Below are positions 55,101 through 63,864 of a stretch of 64,000 bases of DNA, piece after piece (position 1 is the first letter of the stretch; every line of letters begins with the position of its first letter). The translations under genes were made by a program, and so were the position numbers. The notes under the pieces were generated by a model, which was given only the letters and a program-made list of their open reading frames with translations, searched no databases and had not been told where the DNA came from. Origin of the DNA: an uncultured Sphingomonadales bacterium (lineage in GTDB: Bacteria > Pseudomonadota > Alphaproteobacteria > Sphingomonadales > Rhodothalassiaceae); assembly GCA_947499155.1 (NCBI GenBank), contig CANMND010000002.1, positions 496,001 to 560,000 on the forward strand, given 5' to 3'.

Positions 55101-55684
55101 GCATCGACTATGTGCGTCAGCAGGTAGAAGAATCCGCGGCCACAAAACAAGCACTTCTCGCCGATAACGCTCTATTGGATGAGATTTATACAGTCGGCAA
55201 AAAAATTATCGCCGCCTATAAAAAAGGCAACAAAACCCTGCTCGCCGGAAATGGTGGCAGTGCGGCGGACGCACAGCATATTGCAGCGGAATTTGTCAGC
55301 CGCTTTTATTTTGATCGTCCTGGATTACCATCCATTGCACTAACCACCGACACATCAATCCTGACGGCAATTGGCAATGACTATGGTTATGAAAAGCTGT
55401 TCCGCCGCCAGTTGGAAGCCAATGGCGTGCCGGGAGATATCTTTATCGGCATATCCACCAGTGGCAATTCACCGAATATCATCAAGGCACTGGAGATATG
55501 CAAAGAGCGAGATATCCTTGCCATAGGGCTTAGCGGCCAGTCAGGCGGCAAAATGGCGGACCTGTGCGACCACTGCCTCAAAATGCCATCCATGAGCACG
55601 CCACGCATACAGGAATGCCATATCCTTGTCGGTCATATCCTGTGCGCCATGGTAGAAGAAGAGCTCTTTGGTGAGGGGCGCTGA
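55088..55684 (+). CDS. gmhA: phosphoheptose isomerase
   Basis: SIS-domain isomerase (198 aa) that turns sedoheptulose 7-phosphate into D-glycero-D-manno-heptose 7-phosphate, the entry to heptose synthesis. Family motifs are [20 protein letters not shown] near residue 55, [19 protein letters not shown], and the second SIS motif [16 protein letters not shown], with [16 protein letters not shown] near the end. The length fits (about 195). The ATG at 55088 lies inside the end of the kinase gene, so the two are coupled. A short hairpin follows the stop. Confidence 0.95.
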   Translation: MANISIDYVRQQVEESAATKQALLADNALLDEIYTVGKKIIAAYKKGNKTLLAGNGGSAADAQHIAAEFVSRFYFDRPGLPSIALTTDTSILTAIGNDYGYEKLFRRQLEANGVPGDIFIGISTSGNSPNIIKALEICKERDILAIGLSGQSGGKMADLCDHCLKMPSMSTPRIQECHILVGHILCAMVEEELFGEGR

Positions 55685-55820
55685 GTAGGCAATGCCTAAA
55701 CTTCACAGGCCCGCATCTTGCGCGATCCAAGGCGATTAAAATACACGCAAGCATTGAATTTTCAGGACAATTAAGGCAACCTCTATCGACCATTCACAAT
55801 GGAAAGGGAGGCTTCCTCAT

Positions 55821-56294
55821 ATGGAAACGCAAGACATAGGGCAGACAGCGCCTGGCGTAACTTCACCGCTTCATGGCTATGCCTTTGCATCATGGTCACG
55901 CTTGGCTGCAGCTATCATTGACGCAATAGTATTGATCATAATCAGCTTTTTGTTCAGCCTGCTGCTCGGTGCAGTTTTGAGAGTAGCTGACCAGCCTCTG
56001 GAAACGATCAAGCTTTCGAGTAACATTTTCAGTCTTGTCGTAGGTTGGCTTTATTATTCTATTCAGGAAAGCTCGGAAAAGCAGGCAACAGTCGGCAAAG
56101 CGGCATTGGGTCTTCGTGTGACCGATATAAATGGAGAAAGAATTTCCTTCTTGCGAGCGACAGGACGATATTTTGCCAAGGCTCTCAGCGCCATCATCCT
56201 TCTGATCGGCTATATCATGATCTTGTTCACCAGCAGGAAACAGGGACTTCATGACATCCTTGCAAGCACTCTGGTCTTGCGAAGGAAAAAGTAA
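55821..56294 (+). CDS. RDD family membrane protein
   Basis: Inner-membrane protein (157 aa) with three predicted helices. The N-terminal YAFASWSRLAAAIIDAIVLI holds the Arg and Asp that define the RDD family. Helix 2 precedes the TVGKAALGLRVTDINGERIS loop, and the C-terminal helix precedes RKQGLHDILASTLVL. The function of most RDD proteins is unknown; some have been linked to ion transport. It stands alone, with its own ribosome-binding site (GGGAGG), and shares a terminator with fabZ. Confidence 0.88.
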   Translation: METQDIGQTAPGVTSPLHGYAFASWSRLAAAIIDAIVLIIISFLFSLLLGAVLRVADQPLETIKLSSNIFSLVVGWLYYSIQESSEKQATVGKAALGLRVTDINGERISFLRATGRYFAKALSAIILLIGYIMILFTSRKQGLHDILASTLVLRRKK

Positions 56295-56319
56295 GATTAA
56301 GTCCATGCCTTAATCGAAA

Positions 56320-56352
56320 AAAGCCACCGGCATGGAACCGGTGGCTTTCTTT
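56320..56352. terminator. bidirectional terminator between RDD gene and fabZ
   Basis: An 11-base perfect stem (56320-56330 with 56338-56348) with a 7-base loop; T-rich sequence follows on the plus strand and A-rich sequence precedes it, so it serves both convergent genes. Confidence 0.85.
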
Positions 56353-56397
56353 ATGGTGTTGACTATGACGTGCCGGATCCCGGACACACCCCGATCG

Positions 56398-56856
56398 TCA
56401 GTCCAGTTCCTTGTCCATCAGCATGGCAGTGATGGTGGCCTGGGCGACGACCGCGCCTTCTACCTTGGCCATGCACTCAAACCGCCAAACATTGCCCCGC
56501 GCCCGATTTTTCGCGACTTCCAAATGCAGGACGTCGCCCGGCACCACAGGTTTGCGAAAGCGGGCACTATCAATGCTCATGAAATAAACAAGACGCCCTT
56601 CCGCCTCTTCGCCCAAAGAATGGACAACAAGTATTCCGCATGTCTGAGCCATGGATTCGACAATAAGCACGCCCGGCATCACCGGCCTTTGCGGGAAATG
56701 CCCAGGGAAAAACGGCTCGTTGATCGTTACATTCTTGATCCCGGTCGCGCTCTCTCCCAACACGATATCACGAACACGGTCTACCAGCAGAAAAGGATAT
56801 CTATGCGGGATTTTGCGTACGATATCGCCGATTTCCAGTACATCCAGTGATGCCAT
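56398..56856 (-). CDS. fabZ: 3-hydroxyacyl-[acyl-carrier-protein] dehydratase FabZ
   Basis: Hot-dog-fold dehydratase (152 aa) of fatty acid synthesis. The catalytic residues are His53 in PFFPGHFPQRPVMPG and Glu67 in VLIVESMAQTCG. The opening IVRKIPHRYPFLLVDRV is the family start. I use the ATG at 56856; a GTG at 56865 is also open. In most alphaproteobacteria lpxD lies just upstream of fabZ and lpxA downstream. Here skp is directly upstream (110 bases) and a convergent RDD gene lies downstream. Confidence 0.96.
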   Translation of the reverse strand: MASLDVLEIGDIVRKIPHRYPFLLVDRVRDIVLGESATGIKNVTINEPFFPGHFPQRPVMPGVLIVESMAQTCGILVVHSLGEEAEGRLVYFMSIDSARFRKPVVPGDVLHLEVAKNRARGNVWRFECMAKVEGAVVAQATITAMLMDKELD

Positions 56857-56966
56857 TCCGTTCACTCTCTATAATGGATTATACAGATCACGCACGCTTG
56901 CCAAAACCAACAGGCGTGCGAATGCTTAATCAATAGTCAGCATGTGGCTGACGAGCGGTTAGCCGC

Positions 56967-57530
56967 CTAGTTTTGTGCAGCTACTTTCGTAGCATCGGGA
57001 AGTGACACATCAAAGCTTGGCATGACCTTGTCCAGTTTTTCGATGACCTCAGTGGTCACGTCAAGGCCCGACACATGATGAGACACAAGCGCCTTGTCGA
57101 TCACCATATTGGCGCCTTTTGTTTCCATCACTTCACGAACGATGGGGCGCAATGCACGCTGTACCTCAAGATTGGCCTGTTGCATGGCTTGGCCACTCTG
57201 GCGATCTATCTGCTGCAATTCGGCCTGACGGCGCTGAGCTTTTTGTTGAAAGGCACGCACACGCTCGTTGAAAGCTTCCTGACTGATGATGCTGCGCTGC
57301 TTTTTCAACTCTTCTTCTTCATCTGCCAGATTAGACTGGATGGACCGGGCGCTGTTTTCAAGATCGACCCGAAACGATTGCGTCTGGGCAGCAATATCTT
57401 TACCGACGAGCGATTCACGTGAGACTCTATCAAAATCAACAACAATGATTTTTGAATTCGGAACAGACTGGGCCTGAGCCACACCGGCTAAAAAGACCAA
57501 TCCGATAGTAATGAGAATGTTTCGAAGCAC
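56967..57530 (-). CDS. skp: OmpH/Skp family periplasmic chaperone
   Basis: Chaperone (187 aa) for outer-membrane proteins on their way to BamA. It has a signal peptide (MLRNILITIGLVFLAGVAQA, cleavage near QAQ), a short beta strand (KIIVVDFDRVSRESLVGKDI) and a long charged coiled coil at about residues 50-135 (EEELKKQRSIISQEAFNERV), which forms the jellyfish arms of the trimer. The C-terminal part closes the core (NMVIDKALV). It lies 21 bases after bamA. Confidence 0.94.
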   Translation of the reverse strand: MLRNILITIGLVFLAGVAQAQSVPNSKIIVVDFDRVSRESLVGKDIAAQTQSFRVDLENSARSIQSNLADEEEELKKQRSIISQEAFNERVRAFQQKAQRRQAELQQIDRQSGQAMQQANLEVQRALRPIVREVMETKGANMVIDKALVSHHVSGLDVTTEVIEKLDKVMPSFDVSLPDATKVAAQN

Positions 57531-57551
57531 GAGAGATATCCTTTCTTCTTA

Positions 57552-59927
57552 TTAGAAGCTGGTGCCGACATTAAACTGGAACGACTTCGTGTCGTCGAAG
57601 GGCTGACTCTTCAGGATCTTGGAAAAGTCGATGCGAAACGGCCCAAAGGGCGACTCCCACGCAACACCAACACCCACAGAGATACGTGGTTCAGCCGTAT
57701 CACCAAACACGGCCTCACCTTCAAAATCCGTTCGCCCGCTCAGGCCAAACAGGGATGCTGCATCCACGTAAACACTGGCCTGCACACCCATTTCCCTCGC
57801 GGCCTCGCCCAGCGGAAGGAAGACCTCCGCTGTACCAAGATAAAAGACCTCACCGCCGATAAAGTCCGGTCTGAGGCCCACGATCGGCTCGCCCGTCTCA
57901 TCCAGCAAAACCGCAGCCGGCCCCAGACCCGCTGTATCAAATCCACGTACCCGCGGTCCACCCAGGAAAAAACGGTCATTAATGCGTATATCCTGTCCCA
58001 ACCCGCGCGTATAGCCTGCTTCTGCACCAAGCCGACCATAAAAGCCCCAGACAAGCGGGATAAATTTGTCATAGTCGAGACGGCTGCGCAAATAGAAGAT
58101 GTCCCCGCCAACACCCGCCAGGTCCTGACTGAAAACCGCACGCTGGCCGCGGGTCGGACGCAACGGATGGTTAAGGCTGTCATAAATCAGGCTGTAGCCA
58201 ACAAGCGATGTAATGTTGTCGCCAAGCTGGTCACGGATAAACCGCGATATCCGAGTGCTGTCGATATTGCCGATATCAACCAGGTCGCGGCGTATCGAAT
58301 AACGCAAGGCAAGCACTGACCGTTCCGCAATGGGAAGGCCAAGGCGCAAGGACATGCCAGTTGATGTCGTCTTGAAGCTGCTGAATCTACTTTGCTCAAG
58401 GCTGATTTGGAACAAATCCACACCGGCAGAGATATTGCGCCCCAAGAAATGAGGCTCGGTAAAGCCAACGTCAATTTGCTTGCGCAAGCTGGATAGGGAG
58501 AAATTAAGACGCAGTTCCTGTGCACGCCCCAGGAAATTCCGTTCACGAATGCTGAATTCAAAGATGAAGTTTTCAAGGCTTGAAAATGCAGCACCGAGTG
58601 ACAATTCACCAGTTGCATCTTCTTCAAGGCTTACATCCAGAACCAGCCTGTCTTCACGGCTACCAGGCAACTGTTCGATTTCAGACTCGCGGAAAAAACC
58701 CAATCTTTGAATTCTTTGGCGAGACCGCTCCATCTTTGAAAGGTTAAACGCGTCCCCTTCCACCAGGCGGAATTCACGGCGGATCACTTCATCCCTAGTT
58801 CGCACGTTACCATGAACCGCAATACGCTCCACATAAACACGTGGTGCATCCAGAACACGGAATGTAATATCCAGCGTGCGTGTCTCGCGGTTTTTGACTG
58901 GCAATGGACGAACCGTCACAAAAGCATAGCCCAAGATACCAGCGGCATTGGTCAGTCGCTCGACCGTGTCGGTAATTTTGTCAAGATTATAGGTCTGTCC
59001 CTCCCGCATACCGACAAAAGCCTTGAATAATTCAGGCTCGATATCACGGATTTCGCTTTCAACATCTACTTTGCCAAAGCGGTAAACCTCGCCTTCTTCC
59101 ACAACAAAGGTGACGATGAAGTCTTCACGATCAGGAGTTAGTTCAGCAACGGCAGATACAACGCGGAAGTCCGCATACCCATTGTTAAAGTAAAATCGCC
59201 GCAACTGCTCGCGGTCAAATGCCTGGCGATCTGGATCATAAGTATCGTTAGAGCCAAAAATCCGCCACCAACGGGCTTCAGTCGTTGCCAGTTCGCCACG
59301 CAGGTCACTATCTGAGAAGTTTTTATTCCCAAGGAAGTTAATTCGCCGAATCTTACTTTTGGGACCTTCGGAAATCTCGAATATGAGATCGACACGGTTT
59401 TGCGGGAGTTGAACCACTTTAGGCTCGATCACCGCAGCAAACCGACCTGAGCGGCGATACAGGTCAAGCATACGCTGAACATCAGCCTGGACCTTGGCGC
59501 GTGTAAAGACGATGCGAGGCCGCAATTGAACTTCAGCGCTCAGTTCATCATTCTTAAGGCGCTTATTCCCTTCAAACACAATACGGTTGATGATCGGATT
59601 TTCCGTAACATCAATAACAAGCGTATTGCCACGACGGTCAAAGGAGACGTCGGCAAACAATCCGGTCGCAAAAAGGCGCTTTAGACTGTCATCAAGCGAT
59701 GCGGGATCAAACTGGTCACCAACCCGAACAGACAAATAGGAAATGATTGTTGCGGATTCGATACGCTGGGTACCCGAAACAGCAATACCTTCAATCCTGC
59801 CGGCCTCAACCGCAGGAGACACAATGCCCTGCTGGGACAAGGCCGGTGGCGCGGAAAGTAGAATAATGCCGGAAAAAGCGACCAGAACCGCGCATAACCG
59901 GGGAAAAAGATTCGACCGCAATGTCAC
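57552..59927 (-). CDS. bamA: outer membrane protein assembly factor BamA
   Basis: Core of the BAM complex (791 aa), which inserts beta-barrel proteins into the outer membrane. It has a signal peptide (to about residue 31), five POTRA domains (about residues 42-440, beginning IEGIAVSGTQRIESATIISY) and a 16-strand barrel. The VRGF motif of loop 6 is in GGPRVRGFDTAGLGP, and the barrel ends in the C-terminal Phe of NVGTSF. The length is normal. It is followed upstream by rseP and downstream by skp. Confidence 0.98.
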   Translation of the reverse strand: MTLRSNLFPRLCAVLVAFSGIILLSAPPALSQQGIVSPAVEAGRIEGIAVSGTQRIESATIISYLSVRVGDQFDPASLDDSLKRLFATGLFADVSFDRRGNTLVIDVTENPIINRIVFEGNKRLKNDELSAEVQLRPRIVFTRAKVQADVQRMLDLYRRSGRFAAVIEPKVVQLPQNRVDLIFEISEGPKSKIRRINFLGNKNFSDSDLRGELATTEARWWRIFGSNDTYDPDRQAFDREQLRRFYFNNGYADFRVVSAVAELTPDREDFIVTFVVEEGEVYRFGKVDVESEIRDIEPELFKAFVGMREGQTYNLDKITDTVERLTNAAGILGYAFVTVRPLPVKNRETRTLDITFRVLDAPRVYVERIAVHGNVRTRDEVIRREFRLVEGDAFNLSKMERSRQRIQRLGFFRESEIEQLPGSREDRLVLDVSLEEDATGELSLGAAFSSLENFIFEFSIRERNFLGRAQELRLNFSLSSLRKQIDVGFTEPHFLGRNISAGVDLFQISLEQSRFSSFKTTSTGMSLRLGLPIAERSVLALRYSIRRDLVDIGNIDSTRISRFIRDQLGDNITSLVGYSLIYDSLNHPLRPTRGQRAVFSQDLAGVGGDIFYLRSRLDYDKFIPLVWGFYGRLGAEAGYTRGLGQDIRINDRFFLGGPRVRGFDTAGLGPAAVLLDETGEPIVGLRPDFIGGEVFYLGTAEVFLPLGEAAREMGVQASVYVDAASLFGLSGRTDFEGEAVFGDTAEPRISVGVGVAWESPFGPFRIDFSKILKSQPFDDTKSFQFNVGTSF

Positions 59928-59983
59928 AGACCTTTTATTTTGAACAAAATTATCTTCGAAACCGTGCGCAGACTGTCCTACGA

Positions 59984-61093
59984 TTACAAGGATTGCAAGT
60001 CGTTCACAGTCAAAAACACCATCAATGTTATAATCAGGGCAAATCCGACCATATAGCCCAACTCCTGAATACGCGCGCTGACAGGCGATCCCTTGACCGC
60101 TTCAAACGCATAAAACAATAGATGCCCGCCATCCAGAACAGGGATTGGAAAGAGGTTAATCAGGCCCAAATTAACGGAAATCAGGGCAACAAGCTGGATA
60201 AACGGAACGAATCCCAGGGATGCCTGTTCGCCGGTAACTTTGGCGATTTTGACCGGGCCTCCCAGATCATCGATGGATCGTACACCCATGATGACCTGTC
60301 CCGTGGCCGTCAGCATTAATCGCACCATGGTCACCGTTTCTGTCACCGCAGCTCCCAGTGATTCCACCGGTCCCAAAGATCTGATTTCTACGGGACGATC
60401 CAGCATCACACCCAGCATGCCGCGGGTGTATGTATTGCCAAACCTGTCTACCTGGCTGTCTTCTGCCAGAGTGACTGAACGGGTAATTCTGCGCCCGTCC
60501 CGCTCATAAACAAGCGCGACCGCCATTCCTGGATAAAGGGAGACTGTCCGCACCAGATCACCCGCACTGTCGACCGAATGTCCTGCAACTGAAATGATCC
60601 TGTCGCCAACCATCAAACCTGCTTCTTGTGCTGGCATGTTCTCAGAGACGCCGGCAACGACAGCTGGCTGCACCGGCTGCCCATATGTCCCAAAAAGTCC
60701 AGCATAAATCAGAATTGCGAAAAGGAAGTTGATCATGGGTCCGGCAGCAACAATAGCCGCACGCTGCGCCACTGGCTTATAGTGAAAGCAGACAGCCTGT
60801 TCTTCTTCAGTGAGGGTTGAAGTTATCTCTTTGGAGCCACGACTTGCGGCATCTGCATCGCCAAAAAAGCGAACATAACCTCCAAGGGGGAGCAGGCTGA
60901 TTTTCCAGCGCGTCCCTTTTTTGTCAGTCCAGCCGTATATTTCGCGGCCAAATCCAATGGAAAACACCTCCACACGCACGCCAAACATTCGCGCAACAAT
61001 GTAATGACCCCATTCATGCACGAAAACCAGAGCCGACAATGCCAGCAGAAATGTGAGAATTGTGAAGATCAGGCCAGGCGACGCAACATCCAT
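59984..61093 (-). CDS. rseP: RIP metalloprotease RseP
   Basis: Intramembrane site-2 protease (369 aa) that cleaves anti-sigma factors and leftover signal peptides. The zinc motif HEWGH is at residues 26-30 in the first helix, and the third ligand is in the LDG motif of FPIPVLDGGHLLFYAFE. One PDZ domain is clear in the middle (AQEAGLMVGDRIISVAGHSV); E. coli has two. The shorter length is normal for alphaproteobacteria. Confidence 0.96.
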   Translation of the reverse strand: MDVASPGLIFTILTFLLALSALVFVHEWGHYIVARMFGVRVEVFSIGFGREIYGWTDKKGTRWKISLLPLGGYVRFFGDADAASRGSKEITSTLTEEEQAVCFHYKPVAQRAAIVAAGPMINFLFAILIYAGLFGTYGQPVQPAVVAGVSENMPAQEAGLMVGDRIISVAGHSVDSAGDLVRTVSLYPGMAVALVYERDGRRITRSVTLAEDSQVDRFGNTYTRGMLGVMLDRPVEIRSLGPVESLGAAVTETVTMVRLMLTATGQVIMGVRSIDDLGGPVKIAKVTGEQASLGFVPFIQLVALISVNLGLINLFPIPVLDGGHLLFYAFEAVKGSPVSARIQELGYMVGFALIITLMVFLTVNDLQSL

Positions 61094-61104
61094 CTATCAG
61101 GTCC

Positions 61105-62271
61105 TTACACCAGTGCCTTTACCGCTGAAATAGCAGTACGTCTGGTCTTTGCATCAATGCCAAACACATCATCCAGTCCGGCAAGCGAACTGCCATCGAC
61201 CGCCGACAGACAGTCTTCCACGATATTGGTGATATCAAGAAAACCGATCTGACCGTTTAAAAAGGCTGCGACGGCCACTTCATTTGCAGCATTAAGAATA
61301 GTCGGAGCCGTCCCGCCCTGACGCAACGCTTCTCGCGCCATTCGAAGGGCCGGAAAGCGTATTTCATCAGGTATCTCAAAACTGAGTGTCCCGATTTCTG
61401 CCAGATTAAGCTTTTTTACAGGGGCATTCATCCGTGCAGGCCAAGCCAGGGAGTACGCGATAGGTGTCCGCATATCCGGGCTTCCAAGCTGGGCCAGAAC
61501 TGACCCGTCGGCATATTCGACCATGGAATGGACCACTGATTGAGGATGAACCAAAATATCAATCCGCTCTTCAGGAACAGGAAACAGATGAAATGCTTCG
61601 ATCAGCTCCAGCCCCTTGTTCATCATCGTCGCAGAATCAATGGATATTTTTGCACCCATAGACCAATTGGGATGCTTGACCGCTTCTTGAGGCGTAACAG
61701 ACGCAAGGCTTTGACGGGACCGCTTACGAAATGGTCCGCCTGATGCTGTCAGAATGATTTTTGACACGCCTTCAGGGCGATTAAAATCAAACACCTGAAA
61801 GATAGCGTTATGTTCAGAATCTACTGGCAATAATGTGGCCCCATGGTCTTTCACCGCCTGCATTACCAGATCACCAGCACAAACAAGGCATTCCTTATTG
61901 GCCAGTCCTACGATGGCCCCTCGCTCGATCGCGGCCATCGTGGGGGCAAGTCCTGCGGCCCCGACAATAGCGGACATCACCCAGTCTGTAGGGATTTTCG
62001 CAACTTCAACCAGAGCCTCGGCCCCGGCAGCACAGGCAATGCCGCTTCCGACCAGCGCATCTTTCAATTCTGCATATTTTTCAGGATTGCCTATGACGGC
62101 AATTTCCGCTGACAAATTCTTGGCCTGTTCAGCCAGCAAGGTAACATTATCATGGGCGGTCAGTGCAACAACACGCCATTGATCCAGGTCCCGTTCAACA
62201 AGGTCCAGGGTACTGCAGCCGATTGAGCCAGTGGAACCCAGAACGGTAATACTGCGCCGAGTATTCATCAA
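61105..62271 (-). CDS. dxr: 1-deoxy-D-xylulose-5-phosphate reductoisomerase
   Basis: Second enzyme of the MEP isoprenoid pathway (388 aa): converts DXP to MEP with NADPH. The NADPH loop is VLGSTGSIGCSTLDLV. Metal and substrate residues are in LLPVDSEHNAIFQ, and the flexible substrate loop is in KHPNWSMGAKISIDSATMMNKGLELIEA territory near residues 208-235. It overlaps cdsA by four bases. The enzyme feeds IPP to UppS, which is encoded two genes upstream. Confidence 0.97.
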   Translation of the reverse strand: MMNTRRSITVLGSTGSIGCSTLDLVERDLDQWRVVALTAHDNVTLLAEQAKNLSAEIAVIGNPEKYAELKDALVGSGIACAAGAEALVEVAKIPTDWVMSAIVGAAGLAPTMAAIERGAIVGLANKECLVCAGDLVMQAVKDHGATLLPVDSEHNAIFQVFDFNRPEGVSKIILTASGGPFRKRSRQSLASVTPQEAVKHPNWSMGAKISIDSATMMNKGLELIEAFHLFPVPEERIDILVHPQSVVHSMVEYADGSVLAQLGSPDMRTPIAYSLAWPARMNAPVKKLNLAEIGTLSFEIPDEIRFPALRMAREALRQGGTAPTILNAANEVAVAAFLNGQIGFLDITNIVEDCLSAVDGSSLAGLDDVFGIDAKTRRTAISAVKALV

Positions 62272-63140
62272 AATACCCCTTGCTGTTCAAGCCAGCCTGA
62301 AAATGCAACAACCATGGCAACCACCGGCGCCACGAAAACGAGTCCGTCCACGCGATCCAGCAAGCCACCATGCCCAGGAATGAGACGGCTTGAATCTTTC
62401 ACGCCGAAATGGCGTTTCAGGGCACTTTCCGCGATATCCCCGGTCTGAGCAACAACTGCTAGCGTCGCACCGGCAAGCGCCAGAAGTATGGCATTCCCCA
62501 GATTAAACCAGATAGCCCCGATCGCACCGGCAATTGCAGCAAGCAACATACCACCAAACAAGCCGGACCAGGTCTTGTTGGGACTGATTTGTGGCACCAG
62601 TTTGGCACCGCCTACAGAACGGCCAACAAAATAACCGCCTATATCCGTTCCCCAGACCACCAAAAGTACCCAGGCGACCAGCCACAAACCATGCTCTGCA
62701 TCACGAAGCCAGAACAGGGAATAAACCGGGGTCCAGCAATAAAGAACCGCCAGACCAAGCCAGCGCAGCACGGACACCCCTTTAAACTTGCCCAGCAAAA
62801 GCAACATCACCCCAATAGCGGCACAAGAAATAATCCAGAATGTAATGTCCCCACCGGACCGTAACAGGATAAACCCTGTGCCGATTAAGAGTGAAAGCCC
62901 CATAAACAGCCAGAATGTCCGTCTGCCAAGCCCAAGGATCATCCCCCATTCAGCGCTCATGAGAATTCCGGCAAGCACCAGCAAAATAGCGTACCACACC
63001 CCACCAAGCCAGACTGCTGACAGGGCAAGCGGGATAAGAACCAAGGCCGATGCTACCCGCGTGGCCAGATGCGACGGGGCCTCAGTCGGCGGAAAGGGCG
63101 CACCCATATTGCCTGAAGACTTGTCGTTTTCACCGTCCAC
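62268..63140 (-). CDS. cdsA: phosphatidate cytidylyltransferase
   Basis: Integral membrane enzyme (290 aa from the chosen start) that makes CDP-diacylglycerol, the precursor of all phospholipids. It has about eight helices. The family signature near the C-terminus is complete: LKRHFGVKDSSRLIPGHGGLLDRVDGLVF, as are GTDIGGYFVGRSVGG and SPNKTWSG. Start choice: a GTG at 63140 has GGGAG ten bases upstream and overlaps the uppS end by 11 bases; an ATG at 63107 (279 aa) is an alternative. Confidence 0.94.
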   Translation of the reverse strand: MDGENDKSSGNMGAPFPPTEAPSHLATRVASALVLIPLALSAVWLGGVWYAILLVLAGILMSAEWGMILGLGRRTFWLFMGLSLLIGTGFILLRSGGDITFWIISCAAIGVMLLLLGKFKGVSVLRWLGLAVLYCWTPVYSLFWLRDAEHGLWLVAWVLLVVWGTDIGGYFVGRSVGGAKLVPQISPNKTWSGLFGGMLLAAIAGAIGAIWFNLGNAILLALAGATLAVVAQTGDIAESALKRHFGVKDSSRLIPGHGGLLDRVDGLVFVAPVVAMVVAFSGWLEQQGVF

Positions 63141-63864
63141 CAAATCGTCGCTCCCGCGTTTTATAGTCGTCGAGCGCTGCAGCCAGGGTCTCTTCATCGA
63201 AGTCAGGCCACAAAACATCCAGAAACAGCAACTCCGCATAGGCTGATTGCCACAAGAGGAAATTGCTTAATCTTCGTTCACCGCTGGTTCTGATTACCAG
63301 GTCGGGATATGGAAGATCGGCGATCTGCAAATGCGCGCCAAACGACTCCTCATTTATCTCAGCGGTGTCCAGTTCGCCACGTGCCACTTTTCCAGCTAGT
63401 TTGCGACATGCCAATACAATTTCAGCCTGCGACCCATAGTTCAAGGCAATAACAAGTGTCAGCATCTTGTTGGAGGCGGTCAGGGCCTCTGAATCCTTAA
63501 CCATCTGCTGCAGGTCTAGTGGCAGCCCAGCCATATCTCCGATAAAGCGGACAGACACTTTATTGTTATGCAGTTCCTTGATTTCCCGCTTTAGATAAAA
63601 GCGTAACAAGGCCATCAGATCGTCGACCTCTTCTGCCGGACGCTTCCAGTTTTCCGAGGAAAACGCATAAAGGGTGAGAACTGAAACGCCCTGCCGGATG
63701 CATCCTTGTACAACTTTGCGCACAGCTTCAGCACCCCTGCGATGCCCCATGGCCCGAGGGAGATGCCGCGCGGCTGCCCAGCGTCCATTGCCATCCATAA
63801 TTATGGCAACGTGGCGGGGAACCGCTGCAAGAGTTGCGGGTATATTCGGCTGAACGGAAAGCAT
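63130..63864 (-). CDS. uppS: undecaprenyl diphosphate synthase
   Basis: Cis-prenyltransferase (244 aa) that makes the C55 lipid carrier for peptidoglycan and surface polysaccharides. The catalytic Asp24 is in IIMDGNGRWAAARHLPRAMG. The typical VLTLYAFSSENWKRP and the C-terminal DLVIRTSGERRLSNFLLWQSAYAE are present. Its start codon shares one base with the frr stop (TGATG). Confidence 0.98.
   Translation of the reverse strand: MLSVQPNIPATLAAVPRHVAIIMDGNGRWAAARHLPRAMGHRRGAEAVRKVVQGCIRQGVSVLTLYAFSSENWKRPAEEVDDLMALLRFYLKREIKELHNNKVSVRFIGDMAGLPLDLQQMVKDSEALTASNKMLTLVIALNYGSQAEIVLACRKLAGKVARGELDTAEINEESFGAHLQIADLPYPDLVIRTSGERRLSNFLLWQSAYAELLFLDVLWPDFDEETLAAALDDYKTRERRFGGR

Noticed and set aside
55682-55700. 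Short hairpin TAGGC-AAT-GCCTA after gmhA
   Set aside because: Only five base pairs with a three-base loop and no U-run; too weak to call a terminator.
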